Origin: Roseateles_B sp051857535
Lineage (GTDB): Bacteria > Pseudomonadota > Gammaproteobacteria > Burkholderiales > Burkholderiaceae_C
DNA: 64,000 bases
Direction of reading: 5' to 3'
Assembly (NCBI RefSeq): GCF_051857535.1
Contig: NZ_JBPZGY010000007.1
Location: 162,524 to 226,523 of the forward strand
Both the position numbers and the translations under genes were made by a program. Positions 53,819 to 62,328 of the stretch are shown in pieces (position 1 is the stretch's first letter; each line of letters begins with the position of its first letter). The notes under the pieces are model-generated. The model searched no databases and had not been told where the DNA came from. It saw only the letters and a list, made by a program, of their open reading frames with translations.

Positions 53819-54616
53819 TCAGGACTGTTTGACTGCCAGCAAACAACAGGTGCTGGAAAAACCTTGGGTTCCCCAGCCTGCATTCGCATTGACCTCCAAT
53901 ACCGCACGATCTGGATCGAATCCATTTCTAGCAAGCTCCCGCTCAATATCATGTTCATCAATTGGCGCTGACTTGAAGCTGCTGTCAAAAACCTTGTATC
54001 CCGTGCAATGAAGCATGGATCCAAGCAAGAGCACTCCGCCCGGCTTCACCAAACCGCAAAGGTTCCTGAAAAATTCAGACCATTGCTGCTTGTCAGCCGC
54101 AACAGCCTCGATGCAATAGTATGAAAATACCAACCCATAAACGCTATCAGAACCGATCGGCCGCTTGGACCTTATATCACCCTGCAGCAGCAATCCAATT
54201 CGTTCGCGCAAGAGGCGCCTGCGTTCTGAAAGCGCATTTGCATCCGCCATCACCTCTGATGCAACTACATTTTCAAGATACTGATCCCAATCATGCCCTC
54301 CGCTGCGCCCCTCCTTCCAGCTTCGCACCTGATCAAGGTTTGAGTCGAGGTAATCAGCCATATCGATCTGCTTGGCGTACGGTGCGACCGCCGCCGCATG
54401 ATGCACTGTCGGCCCGCAGCCGAATTCGAGTGCTCGGTCGAAATCCCGCCCAAGCGACTTCAGCACCTTACTTGCGAACCTTGCATTCGCGACCTCATCC
54501 GGAGACACCCGAGCACCAGAGTAGTACTGGTTAAGGTAATCCAACGGATTCCACAGCCGTTCATATTCATTCATCTGATTCTGCATAATCAACCCAGGCA
54601 TGACGACGCATGCCAT
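53819..54616 (-). CDS. NNMT/PNMT/TEMT-family S-adenosylmethionine amine methyltransferase
   Basis: A 265-residue methyltransferase. YLNQYYSGARVSPDE, EFGCGPTVHHAAAVAPYAK (SAM loop, about 64-82), the MADYLDSNLDQVRSWKEG acidic/adenine loop and HDWDQYL follow the NNMT_PNMT_TEMT (PF01234) pattern, enzymes that methylate amine N or thiol S. Starts at 54616, 54586 or 54574 are possible; the first is kept because GGCGGAA lies upstream. It is the last gene of the minus-strand biosynthetic block and could methylate the amine end of its product. Function in the pathway is inferred. Confidence 0.78.
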   Translation of the reverse strand: MACVVMPGLIMQNQMNEYERLWNPLDYLNQYYSGARVSPDEVANARFASKVLKSLGRDFDRALEFGCGPTVHHAAAVAPYAKQIDMADYLDSNLDQVRSWKEGRSGGHDWDQYLENVVASEVMADANALSERRRLLRERIGLLLQGDIRSKRPIGSDSVYGLVFSYYCIEAVAADKQQWSEFFRNLCGLVKPGGVLLLGSMLHCTGYKVFDSSFKSAPIDEHDIERELARNGFDPDRAVLEVNANAGWGTQGFSSTCCLLAVKQS

Positions 54617-54767
54617 ATATATTCCGCCGCGTGATCAAGCTCGCACAGCGGGACTGAGCGCGAGCCTTCACCATATTCTTTTTCCGGCGATTTCAGCATT
54701 ACAGTGACAAAAGCCTACCCCACATCACTCACGACACCCTTCATCGCGGGAAATCAGGCAACTCTGT

Positions 54768-56075
54768 TTATGCCGTTTCTGCTTGCGATTCCTCCACCTT
54801 CACTTCCGCCCCTTGGTTCAGGGCAGTTGCGAGATTCTGACAGAACTCACGAACCGCAGGCACCAAATATATTGGCACAGAAACCAGCAGGACCCCACCA
54901 GCCCAAATCCAGGCTGTACTGATTCCCTCGCCACCGGCAATATTTCCAAACACAACTGCACCAATTGTTCCGCCCAGCATGGTTACCAAGGATTTAAGAG
55001 AGAGCATCGTTGAACGATGGGCTTCCGAGACCACGCTATGAAAGACCGTCATGAACGGCACCATCGAAATTCCTGCAACGAGGAAGAACAATGCATAAGC
55101 GACAAGAAATCCTGAAACACTTTGCTGCACTGCCAGCAAGGCAAAAGTCCCAGCCAGCATGAGTTCCGCGGCAAGCAGCAGCTTGTCATAGCGATTCTTG
55201 ACCAATTTCCCCAGCGGGAGGGACAGGCTCTGGCCAACTGCGCCGACGATGCTGCTCATCATCAGCATCAATCCGAATATCCATGTACCGTGTGCACCGT
55301 CACTCAATTGGGCCGCCCGAGGTTGCCAGAGCGTCTCGATACTCATGGCCACACCTCCACCAATCAATTGAGCGAGCATAAATACTTGCAAGGTTCGCGA
55401 CGTCTTCAACTCCTCAACGGCGTTCGAAACAAAAACCTTCAAGCTGGATGTCTGCCCGCCTCCACCTTCTACCGACCGTGAATCCCTGATCAGCAGACTG
55501 GTTGCAAAGATGTGGATCAGCAGCAGAGGCACCATGACGATGCAGTTAATATCGTACAGAGCTACAGATGGAGTCGCATCCGTCCATGAGTGGAACCATT
55601 CAGGCAGCCATCCTCCGACGACGGCCCCTAGCGCAAGTCCAAGCAGTTGGAAAATTCCAATATATGCTTGTGCATGCTGCAGGCCGAGCGGCGACTGATC
55701 CGGCGGAAGGGCTTGAAATTGCTGAACGAAAAGTGCATCCAGCGTTCCTGATATCAATGCGGCGCTCACACCGCTCAAGGCCATAAAAAAGCTCAGCGAT
55801 GCCAACGATTTAGATTGCCACAGCCCAATCGTCGCGACAACAAGTACGGTTTGCCCCAGAAGAAAAACCATCTTTCTTCCATAGCGATCAGCGAGCATGC
55901 CGAATGGCACCTCGCAGAGCATGGTGGCGGCTGTAGTGATGGCAATCAATACCCCTACCTCCGCCAAGGAGTAGCCCTTTCCAGCCAGGAGCAAGTACAA
56001 GATGGGCGCAAGAATTCCGTTGATCGCCATCATGAAGGCTTGCAGGAACCCAAATCGAAGAAATAGTGATTTCAT
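54768..56075 (-). CDS. MFS transporter
   Basis: A 435-residue, 12-helix major facilitator with the loop 2-3 motif MLADRYGRKMVFLLG, typical of drug/proton antiporters. The start at 56075 (MKSLFLRFGFLQ) has AAGG upstream; 56093 is the alternative. GC is clearly lower than in the first 50 kb. It lies between the second ABC permease and the methyltransferase, with about 150 bases on each side. Likely export or self-resistance for the cluster product. Confidence 0.88.
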   Translation of the reverse strand: MKSLFLRFGFLQAFMMAINGILAPILYLLLAGKGYSLAEVGVLIAITTAATMLCEVPFGMLADRYGRKMVFLLGQTVLVVATIGLWQSKSLASLSFFMALSGVSAALISGTLDALFVQQFQALPPDQSPLGLQHAQAYIGIFQLLGLALGAVVGGWLPEWFHSWTDATPSVALYDINCIVMVPLLLIHIFATSLLIRDSRSVEGGGGQTSSLKVFVSNAVEELKTSRTLQVFMLAQLIGGGVAMSIETLWQPRAAQLSDGAHGTWIFGLMLMMSSIVGAVGQSLSLPLGKLVKNRYDKLLLAAELMLAGTFALLAVQQSVSGFLVAYALFFLVAGISMVPFMTVFHSVVSEAHRSTMLSLKSLVTMLGGTIGAVVFGNIAGGEGISTAWIWAGGVLLVSVPIYLVPAVREFCQNLATALNQGAEVKVEESQAETA

Positions 56076-56226
56076 AGAATACCTTGCTTGCAAATTTAAA
56101 CCCTAGATGCCCACGACCAACTCAGGAGAAGGAGCCACGTTAAAACTGCTCCAAACTCAGCCACCCTGCAATGCAGAAGCGTTAACTGCTAGGTTCGCGG
56201 GTACCAAACCCAAGGCAAAGATCGAA

Positions 56227-57543
56227 TCACAAAGTGCGCAATGCGCTCATGACAGGTTGCCTGACAGCGCCGGTAGATGGAATCAGACCACCTATAAGTC
56301 CGATACCTAGCGCCCATTTCATTCCCTCCACCATGATGTCGCTGGTGACATGGAACTGGAACATAACTTGGCTGAAATTTCCGCCCAGGGTGGAAACTGT
56401 ATACCCATTGAAGCCAAGCCAGGCCAAGCCCGCTCCAAGCCCCCCCCCCAGTGCCGCGAGTAGCAGGGTTTCCGCCATCAATCCAAGAATCACCGGCAAA
56501 CCCCTGAAACCAATTGCACGCAGAGCTGCAATTTCCCTCGCCCGACCGGAAATTGCTGCGCTCATCGCATTGAAGGCGCCGCAGACAGCCCCAGCTGCCA
56601 TGATGGCGGCCACAAAGACGCCCATGGTCGACATGATTTGTACGAAACGCTCGGACTGCTTTCGATAGTAGTCTCTGGTCGTCATCGCATCGAGCTTGAG
56701 CCTCTTGTCAGATTGCAGCCCCACCTGCAGTGCTTCCAGCGACTTAACTGGATCAACCAATCCCACCGTAATGGACTGCACGCTGGTTCGGTGGTTTGCC
56801 GACATCAGGGCATGAACATCAGTCCATATTTCTGAATCAAATGAATCCCCGGTGGAAAACGCTCCAACGACCGTCCACTGCTGATTTGATATATTGACAG
56901 ACGAGCCAATGGAGAGTGCACCAAACTTCCGCATCGCAGACGCGCCAACCAAAATTTCATAAGTTCCCGGACGGAAAGACCTCCCAGCAACAATTTTCGC
57001 AGTGGGGCGAAGTTTCCAGGCTGCAGGTTCAATACCGCGGACATAGACCGAAGCATCGGATCCAGGATCCAGGGACATGGATAGCATTTGGCCAAACTCA
57101 GCGCTGGCTATGGGGTTTCCTTGCTCATCCTTCGCAATTCCAGGCAGTTGCAATGCCAACTGCATCTGCTCCAGCGTTAAGGCTGACGAGGTCTCTGAAA
57201 TAACCCCCTGCCGCAGAATAATCGCCGATTTTTCACTGCCGGTTCGGTTCATCATCGATTCGAAGCCATTCGCCATGGCAAGAATAGCTACCATGACACC
57301 AACGACGGCTGCTGTCCCCATGACAACGACGGTGGCGCTCCCCCATCGCATGGGTATCGAAGAGATTCCTAGCCAAGCGAAAGCCCCCGCCAAGCGGCCA
57401 AGTCGGGTAAAAGCAAGAAGAACAAGTACAACAGCCCCAATTGCCAGCAGCGCCATCCATGGCAGCACGATCCAGGCGCCCAGCAACGCAAGCAAGGCAA
57501 TCAAGTCGCACAGCCGGAGAACATATGCTTTGATTCGTTTCAT
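56227..57543 (-). CDS. FtsX/MacB-type ABC permease (second)
   Basis: A 438-residue permease with two N-terminal hydrophobic segments, a third before a large periplasmic domain (about 95-300) and three C-terminal helices of the FtsX domain (SGRAREIAALRAIGFRGLPV). The extra two helices before the FtsX core (LIALLALLGAWIVLPWMALL) distinguish it from its neighbour. It begins 30 bases after the other permease and the two probably form a heterodimer with the ATPase at 58787-59524. Confidence 0.88.
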   Translation of the reverse strand: MKRIKAYVLRLCDLIALLALLGAWIVLPWMALLAIGAVVLVLLAFTRLGRLAGAFAWLGISSIPMRWGSATVVVMGTAAVVGVMVAILAMANGFESMMNRTGSEKSAIILRQGVISETSSALTLEQMQLALQLPGIAKDEQGNPIASAEFGQMLSMSLDPGSDASVYVRGIEPAAWKLRPTAKIVAGRSFRPGTYEILVGASAMRKFGALSIGSSVNISNQQWTVVGAFSTGDSFDSEIWTDVHALMSANHRTSVQSITVGLVDPVKSLEALQVGLQSDKRLKLDAMTTRDYYRKQSERFVQIMSTMGVFVAAIMAAGAVCGAFNAMSAAISGRAREIAALRAIGFRGLPVILGLMAETLLLAALGGGLGAGLAWLGFNGYTVSTLGGNFSQVMFQFHVTSDIMVEGMKWALGIGLIGGLIPSTGAVRQPVMSALRTL

Positions 57544-57573
57544 GACTTATCTTTTCTGGAGTGAGCCCGACAT

Positions 57574-58731
57574 TCAACGGCGGGACAAGGCTGTGACGAT
57601 ATTTATCCTCATGGCCTGACGCCCCGGGACAAATCCGACCAACAAACCAACCATCAGGACAATTCCTGCAGCGCTCAGCCAAGTCCTCACAGGAATTTCC
57701 GCGATGGATACGGCGCCCCCACTTGCTTCGCCAAGCAGCGGGGTTACCACTGTCGCCAGGGCCATGCCTATACCACCGCCAAGCAGAAGAATGGCCAGTG
57801 ACTCAGCCATGATTAGCAGCATGACAAGACCATCCCGGAAACCAATCGCCTTCAGTGTGGCGATTTCCGAAGTGCGCTCACGCACGGCCTGCGCCATCGT
57901 ATTCGCGACAAGGAGAATCAATGCAAAAAAGACTGCGGATAGTATCGACGTCACAATCAGACCAATATCAGCAATCTGTTTTAGCAGGGATTGACTGAAG
58001 GCCTGCTCGGTCTGAGTCCGGGTGGCATGATCGGAGTTTGCAGTCATTGCATCGATTGCAGCGCTCACCTTTCCGGCATCCGCCCCCTCCCGTAAGGTTA
58101 TTGTGTACCAACCCACCACACCTTTGAGATAGTCATTGGCCTGCTCAAAATAGTCCCACCGAATCATCATCTGTTTCTCCTCGGCAGCACGGCTTCGCTC
58201 TTTTACTGCAAAAGTGCCAACCAGGGTAAACGACCAGTCAGCCGACCCTTGAGCTGGATACTCAGCTGCCTGCATTGGGATTTTGTCGCCGATCTTCCAG
58301 CCATACTGACGAGCAAGACTTTCACCGACTATGGCGCCATCTCTAAGCTTGGCAAAATCCTCCAGCTGCTTTCTTGATATCTCATACTCCGGATATTGAC
58401 CGAGCAAGCCGGGATCTACTGCAACACTCGGGAAAAAGTTCTGGACGTCCTGATAGATACCATTGAACAAGGTTGAGTGCGCGACCGCCGACACCTCGGG
58501 GATCTTCCTTATCCGGTCACCAAGCGCAGCCGGCAGGTGGTGAAGGATTGAAGTACGCGAGGCCACAATCAGGCGATTGTGGCCACTCAGGCTTGAGCTC
58601 GCATCAAACGCGGCCCTCACTGAATCAAGCAAGCCGAAAAGCATGAAAGCGATTGCCACCGAAACCACGGTCAAAGAAGTTCTGGAACGGCTCCTGGTCA
58701 ACCCAGCCCATAGCAAGAATAGATATTTCAT
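57574..58731 (-). CDS. FtsX/MacB-type ABC permease (first)
   Basis: A 385-residue permease: N-terminal helix (TSLTVVSVAIAFMLFGLLDS), periplasmic MacB-type core domain (about 45-255) and three C-terminal helices with the coupling segment RERTSEIATLKAIGFRDGLV. The start at 58731 (MKYLFLLW) lies 55 bases after the ATPase gene. Unlike MacB it has no fused ATPase domain. Confidence 0.88.
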   Translation of the reverse strand: MKYLFLLWAGLTRSRSRTSLTVVSVAIAFMLFGLLDSVRAAFDASSSLSGHNRLIVASRTSILHHLPAALGDRIRKIPEVSAVAHSTLFNGIYQDVQNFFPSVAVDPGLLGQYPEYEISRKQLEDFAKLRDGAIVGESLARQYGWKIGDKIPMQAAEYPAQGSADWSFTLVGTFAVKERSRAAEEKQMMIRWDYFEQANDYLKGVVGWYTITLREGADAGKVSAAIDAMTANSDHATRTQTEQAFSQSLLKQIADIGLIVTSILSAVFFALILLVANTMAQAVRERTSEIATLKAIGFRDGLVMLLIMAESLAILLLGGGIGMALATVVTPLLGEASGGAVSIAEIPVRTWLSAAGIVLMVGLLVGFVPGRQAMRINIVTALSRR

Positions 58732-58786
58732 GGGACCTATTTCAATTGATTGCCATTCTTTTCGCCACAATTAGCGAATGCTCATT

Positions 58787-59524
58787 TCAAGCATGTGCTT
58801 CTGCTGCAAAACGTCGAGGATCCTCGCCAGCCAGCACTGGCTTCTCCTGGGTGACGGCCAGCGTTCCCTTATCCAGATTGATTATTCGACGAGCATGCTG
58901 CGCGGCTTTGGGATCATGAGTCACCATGACGATGGTCTTGCCATGCTCCCTGTTCAGGGAAGCGAGCAAGGCCATCACTTCTTCCGCTGCGCTTCGATCC
59001 AGGTCGCCGGTAGGCTCGTCGCAAATCAAGATATCGGGATCCGATGCGATGGCACGCGCGATGGCCACGCGTTGCTGCTGCCCCCCGGATAGTTCTGACG
59101 GCTTGTGATTTGCACGTGTCTCGAGGCCGACCAAATGGAGTGCGATCTGGGCGCTCTTTCTACGTTGCTCAGCTTTCAAGTTGCTTAGCAAAAGCGGTAA
59201 TTCAACGTTTTTCAGGGCCGTCAGCGTAGGCATCAAATTGTAAAACTGAAAAACAAAGCCGATATGCCGGCTTCGCCAGTCGGCCAGTTGACCGGCCGTC
59301 ATCGAACTGACTCGCTCACCTTTGAAGAGAATGTCACCGGCGGTCGGTTCATCAAGCCCCCCGAGCAGATTAAGTAGAGTTGTCTTACCGGAGCCTGAAG
59401 GCCCCATCAACGCAACAAAATCTCCCTCAGCAATTTCCAGGTTGATATTCCTGAGCACTTCCACACTCTGCCCACCGCGGGCATACGTCTTGCCAACATT
59501 GGCGACACTGATAATATTTTCCAC
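58787..59524 (-). CDS. ABC transporter ATPase, MacB/LolD type
   Basis: A 245-residue ATPase with Walker A GPSGSGKTTLLNLLGG near 40, signature LSGGQQQRVAIARA, Walker B LICDEPTGDLD and the switch His in VMVTHDPKAA. The combination of separate ATPase, two permeases and a periplasmic adaptor is the MacAB/DevABC-like tripartite design, which exports from the periplasm through an outer-membrane channel. No TolC-like gene is seen in the window. Confidence 0.92.
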   Translation of the reverse strand: MENIISVANVGKTYARGGQSVEVLRNINLEIAEGDFVALMGPSGSGKTTLLNLLGGLDEPTAGDILFKGERVSSMTAGQLADWRSRHIGFVFQFYNLMPTLTALKNVELPLLLSNLKAEQRRKSAQIALHLVGLETRANHKPSELSGGQQQRVAIARAIASDPDILICDEPTGDLDRSAAEEVMALLASLNREHGKTIVMVTHDPKAAQHARRIINLDKGTLAVTQEKPVLAGEDPRRFAAEAHA

Positions 59525-59706
59525 TTCACACCTCCGAATCAGTTAAACACGAAAATTTCATCAAAAATTCGAGAAGAAACTTGATGCAAATTTCCACATC
59601 ATCACGAATTAAGCACCCAACACAGATCCGACCAAATATTGCTGCCCACAATCGACATCTTCCTTGGCATCATTTGCATCCCTGCTGCGATGAATCACCT
59701 GGCGAG
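59525..59706. other. 182-base AT-rich spacer between adaptor and ATPase genes
   Basis: The spacer is AT-rich, with a ribosome site (GGAGGTG) just before the ATPase start on the minus strand. It may hold an internal promoter for the exporter genes. No gene is seen. Confidence 0.4.
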
Positions 59707-60999
59707 TCAATTTTCTCCCACTGCATTCAGCAACGTCACACGGACTCGCTGACCGTTGCGCAGGCTTACGTCCGGGTCGACCACGACCAAATCTCCACTA
59801 CCGATGCCATCACGAACAAGCCAACGCTGATCAATGGCATTTTTCACTTCGATAAATCGCTTCTCGAGCTCATACCCACTTTTCTTTTGAACAGCCACGA
59901 ATGCGTAACTCTGGCTCCCCTGTTCTCGTATAGAAAGTTTTGGCACGATGCTTTGGGAAACTGCATTGACTGATTGTGATTGCACTGGATCTTTGTCTTT
60001 TCCCTCAAAGAAACTGACTTTGGCACCCATGTCTGGCATCACGCGCGGATCCTGAACATGGAGCGCGACCCGCACTTTGACCGTTGCCTTACCGCGATCG
60101 GCCGTTGGAACTATATGGACAACTTCTCCTGGGATCCTCCAGCCGGAGTACGCATTGAGCGTGGACTGCACAGGCATACCGGGCTTGACGCGCCCGATAT
60201 AGGCCTCACCGACATCGACTTCCACAAGTAGAGAGTGCATGTCCACAATGGTGCCAATGCCGGTGCGAGTAAATCCTCCTCCTGCGGAGAGAGGGGACAC
60301 GATCTCCCCTGGCTGGGCAGCCTTTGCAATAACTACCCCGGTGAACGGTGCCCGGATAATGGTACTTTCAAGCGCCGTCTCCGTAGCTTTTAGCTGCATT
60401 CTTGAAACAAGTACGTTACGCTCAGCTGTTGTCAATTGGGCGCGCAAACTGTCCCGTTGAGCACTTGCCTGGTCCAGCGACGCGCGGGAAACCATCCGGT
60501 GATCGGCCAGTTCACCCAGACGACGCACATTAGCTTCCGCTTCGAGCAACTGCGCAGCAATTCCTGCCACCTGACTTTCCACCGCAGCGAGCTGCGACGC
60601 CGCCAGGCCGCGTTGGTCTTCTGCATCAGTGGGATCCAGCAAAGCCATGATGTCGCCGGCCTGGACGATCTGTCCTTCTTCAATCAGGACCTTCTTAACC
60701 TTGCCTGTTATCTTTGAAGACACCGTGGCCTGCCGCCTTGCAATGACGTAGCCACTTGCCTCCAGCACCGCCGACTCACTGCTGGCGGATACCGGCACGT
60801 GCACCGCACGCATGACTTGCACCTGTTGGGGGCGGCTCAGCATGGCGTAGGCCCCTGCACTCAGCAGTCCTGCGCCCGCCACGACCGCAATTCCAAGCTT
60901 CCAAATACGAAATATCGAATGGCCCGCTCTTGGAGGCTCACGCTCGATGCGCAATTGAGACAACAACTGCTCTCTCTGCATTTTTTCGCCCCCCGTCAT
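59707..60999 (-). CDS. Periplasmic adaptor (HlyD/MacA-type membrane fusion protein)
   Basis: A 430-residue adaptor with one N-terminal membrane helix (KLGIAVVAGAGLLSAGAYAML). The lipoyl/barrel-sandwich halves are VIARRQATVSSKITGKVKKV and IIRAPFTGVVIAKAAQPGE, with an intervening helical hairpin and beta-barrel and membrane-proximal domains after that. The ATG at 60999 overlaps the decarboxylase stop (ATGA); MQREQ at 60981 has a stronger ribosome site. It should dock the ABC permeases to a TolC-type channel. Confidence 0.9.
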   Translation of the reverse strand: MTGGEKMQREQLLSQLRIEREPPRAGHSIFRIWKLGIAVVAGAGLLSAGAYAMLSRPQQVQVMRAVHVPVSASSESAVLEASGYVIARRQATVSSKITGKVKKVLIEEGQIVQAGDIMALLDPTDAEDQRGLAASQLAAVESQVAGIAAQLLEAEANVRRLGELADHRMVSRASLDQASAQRDSLRAQLTTAERNVLVSRMQLKATETALESTIIRAPFTGVVIAKAAQPGEIVSPLSAGGGFTRTGIGTIVDMHSLLVEVDVGEAYIGRVKPGMPVQSTLNAYSGWRIPGEVVHIVPTADRGKATVKVRVALHVQDPRVMPDMGAKVSFFEGKDKDPVQSQSVNAVSQSIVPKLSIREQGSQSYAFVAVQKKSGYELEKRFIEVKNAIDQRWLVRDGIGSGDLVVVDPDVSLRNGQRVRVTLLNAVGEN

Positions 61000-62306
61000 G
61001 CGACGACTAACTTACCGGCCTCAACAGATTCAGGCGCTTCAATAGACAAAAGTGGTTCAACGGACAACTGAGACTGTTGAGAATTCAAAAGCTTCGTCGG
61101 ATTCAAATCATCAATCCAATGAACATCCATCGGCTTGAAGCCATTGAACGACATCGTTGCATAACTCGTACTATAGGCACCGGCAGCTGGAAAAACCACA
61201 AAACTCCCCTCACCTATACTCGAATCCAGCAGTACATCCGACCCTTTCGGCAAAAGCATGTCATCGCTATCACAGGTGGGCCCGGCCAGCACTGTCCGTA
61301 CAGTTCCTGGCCCAGCACTTGGTTCAATACGGCACCCCTCGCGAACACAATAGAAAGGCAATTGAATGTCCGAAGCTTCATACAGCCCATTGAATTTCCC
61401 AACATCCAGATACAACCAGCGCTGAAGACCTTCTGGTGCCTTGCGCCATGCATCCATCAAGACGCGTGCGACGACCATCCCTGCATTTGCGACAAGGAAG
61501 CGCCCTGGCTCAATAATGAACTTGAAAGGACGATCAAATCTCCGAGCAAAATCATCCACCTGCTGAGCCAATTCTCCGAGATAGTGGGCGTAGTCATATT
61601 CCTCAACGCCACCATTTATGTGGTAGCCAGTAGCCGGAAGCCCTCCACCCAAGTTAACCACAGAAGGAGAAATATCCTCTTTTAGCAGCGCGTCAAACAC
61701 TTCACCGGCCATTTCCAAGGCAACCCGCCATGCATCCGGGCTTGATTGCTGGGATCCAACGTGGAATGACACACCACAAGCATCCATACCTCTTCGATGC
61801 GCTTCAATTAGCAGCCCGGTGGCTGTGGCTACATCAGTTCCGTACTTCCGCGTCAACCCCCAGACGGCTCCCCGGCCATCAGTTGCAAGACGTGCAATGA
61901 CCATGGAGCCTGGAGCTTCCTCACAAAGCTTCTCCAGCTCAGACATTGAATCAAATGAGTACGATCTAACGCCAAGCCGATACGCTCGGCGGATCTCTTG
62001 CCGAATCTTTATCGGATTTCCAAAATGAATACTCGCCGGATTTGCACCAGCACGAATGCAGGCACGAATTTCATCCAAGCTTGCAGCTTCAAAGCTAGCC
62101 CCCAGTTCGCCGAGATACTTCAGTATCCTAGCGTCGGGATTAGCCTTCACAGAATAATAAACATTGACAGTTGGCAGACAGCGAGAAAGAAGGCGATACC
62201 GCTCCGATATCATCCCCCTGTCAATTGCAAGGTATGGAGTCTTCATGCCTTCAAAACCAATAAAACCAGAAGACAAGGCGCGCAAATCCATTGGAGTATT
62301 TTTCAT
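60996..62306 (-). CDS. Fold-III PLP decarboxylase, ornithine/lysine decarboxylase-like
   Basis: A 436-residue enzyme of the alanine-racemase fold. The PLP Lys is in YYSVKANPDA, the phosphate-binding glycines in NLGGGLPATGY, the PLP-phosphate contact in IIEPGRFLVA, and the second-subunit active-site Cys in GPTCDSDDM, as in ornithine and lysine decarboxylases. Product would be putrescine or cadaverine. It starts 22 bases after the NRPS stop (ATG at 62306; TTG at 62315 possible) and overlaps the adaptor gene, so it is translated within the NRPS operon. Confidence 0.87.
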   Translation of the reverse strand: MKNTPMDLRALSSGFIGFEGMKTPYLAIDRGMISERYRLLSRCLPTVNVYYSVKANPDARILKYLGELGASFEAASLDEIRACIRAGANPASIHFGNPIKIRQEIRRAYRLGVRSYSFDSMSELEKLCEEAPGSMVIARLATDGRGAVWGLTRKYGTDVATATGLLIEAHRRGMDACGVSFHVGSQQSSPDAWRVALEMAGEVFDALLKEDISPSVVNLGGGLPATGYHINGGVEEYDYAHYLGELAQQVDDFARRFDRPFKFIIEPGRFLVANAGMVVARVLMDAWRKAPEGLQRWLYLDVGKFNGLYEASDIQLPFYCVREGCRIEPSAGPGTVRTVLAGPTCDSDDMLLPKGSDVLLDSSIGEGSFVVFPAAGAYSTSYATMSFNGFKPMDVHWIDDLNPTKLLNSQQSQLSVEPLLSIEAPESVEAGKLVVA

Positions 62307-62328
62307 AAATGACAATTGTTTCTATGTT

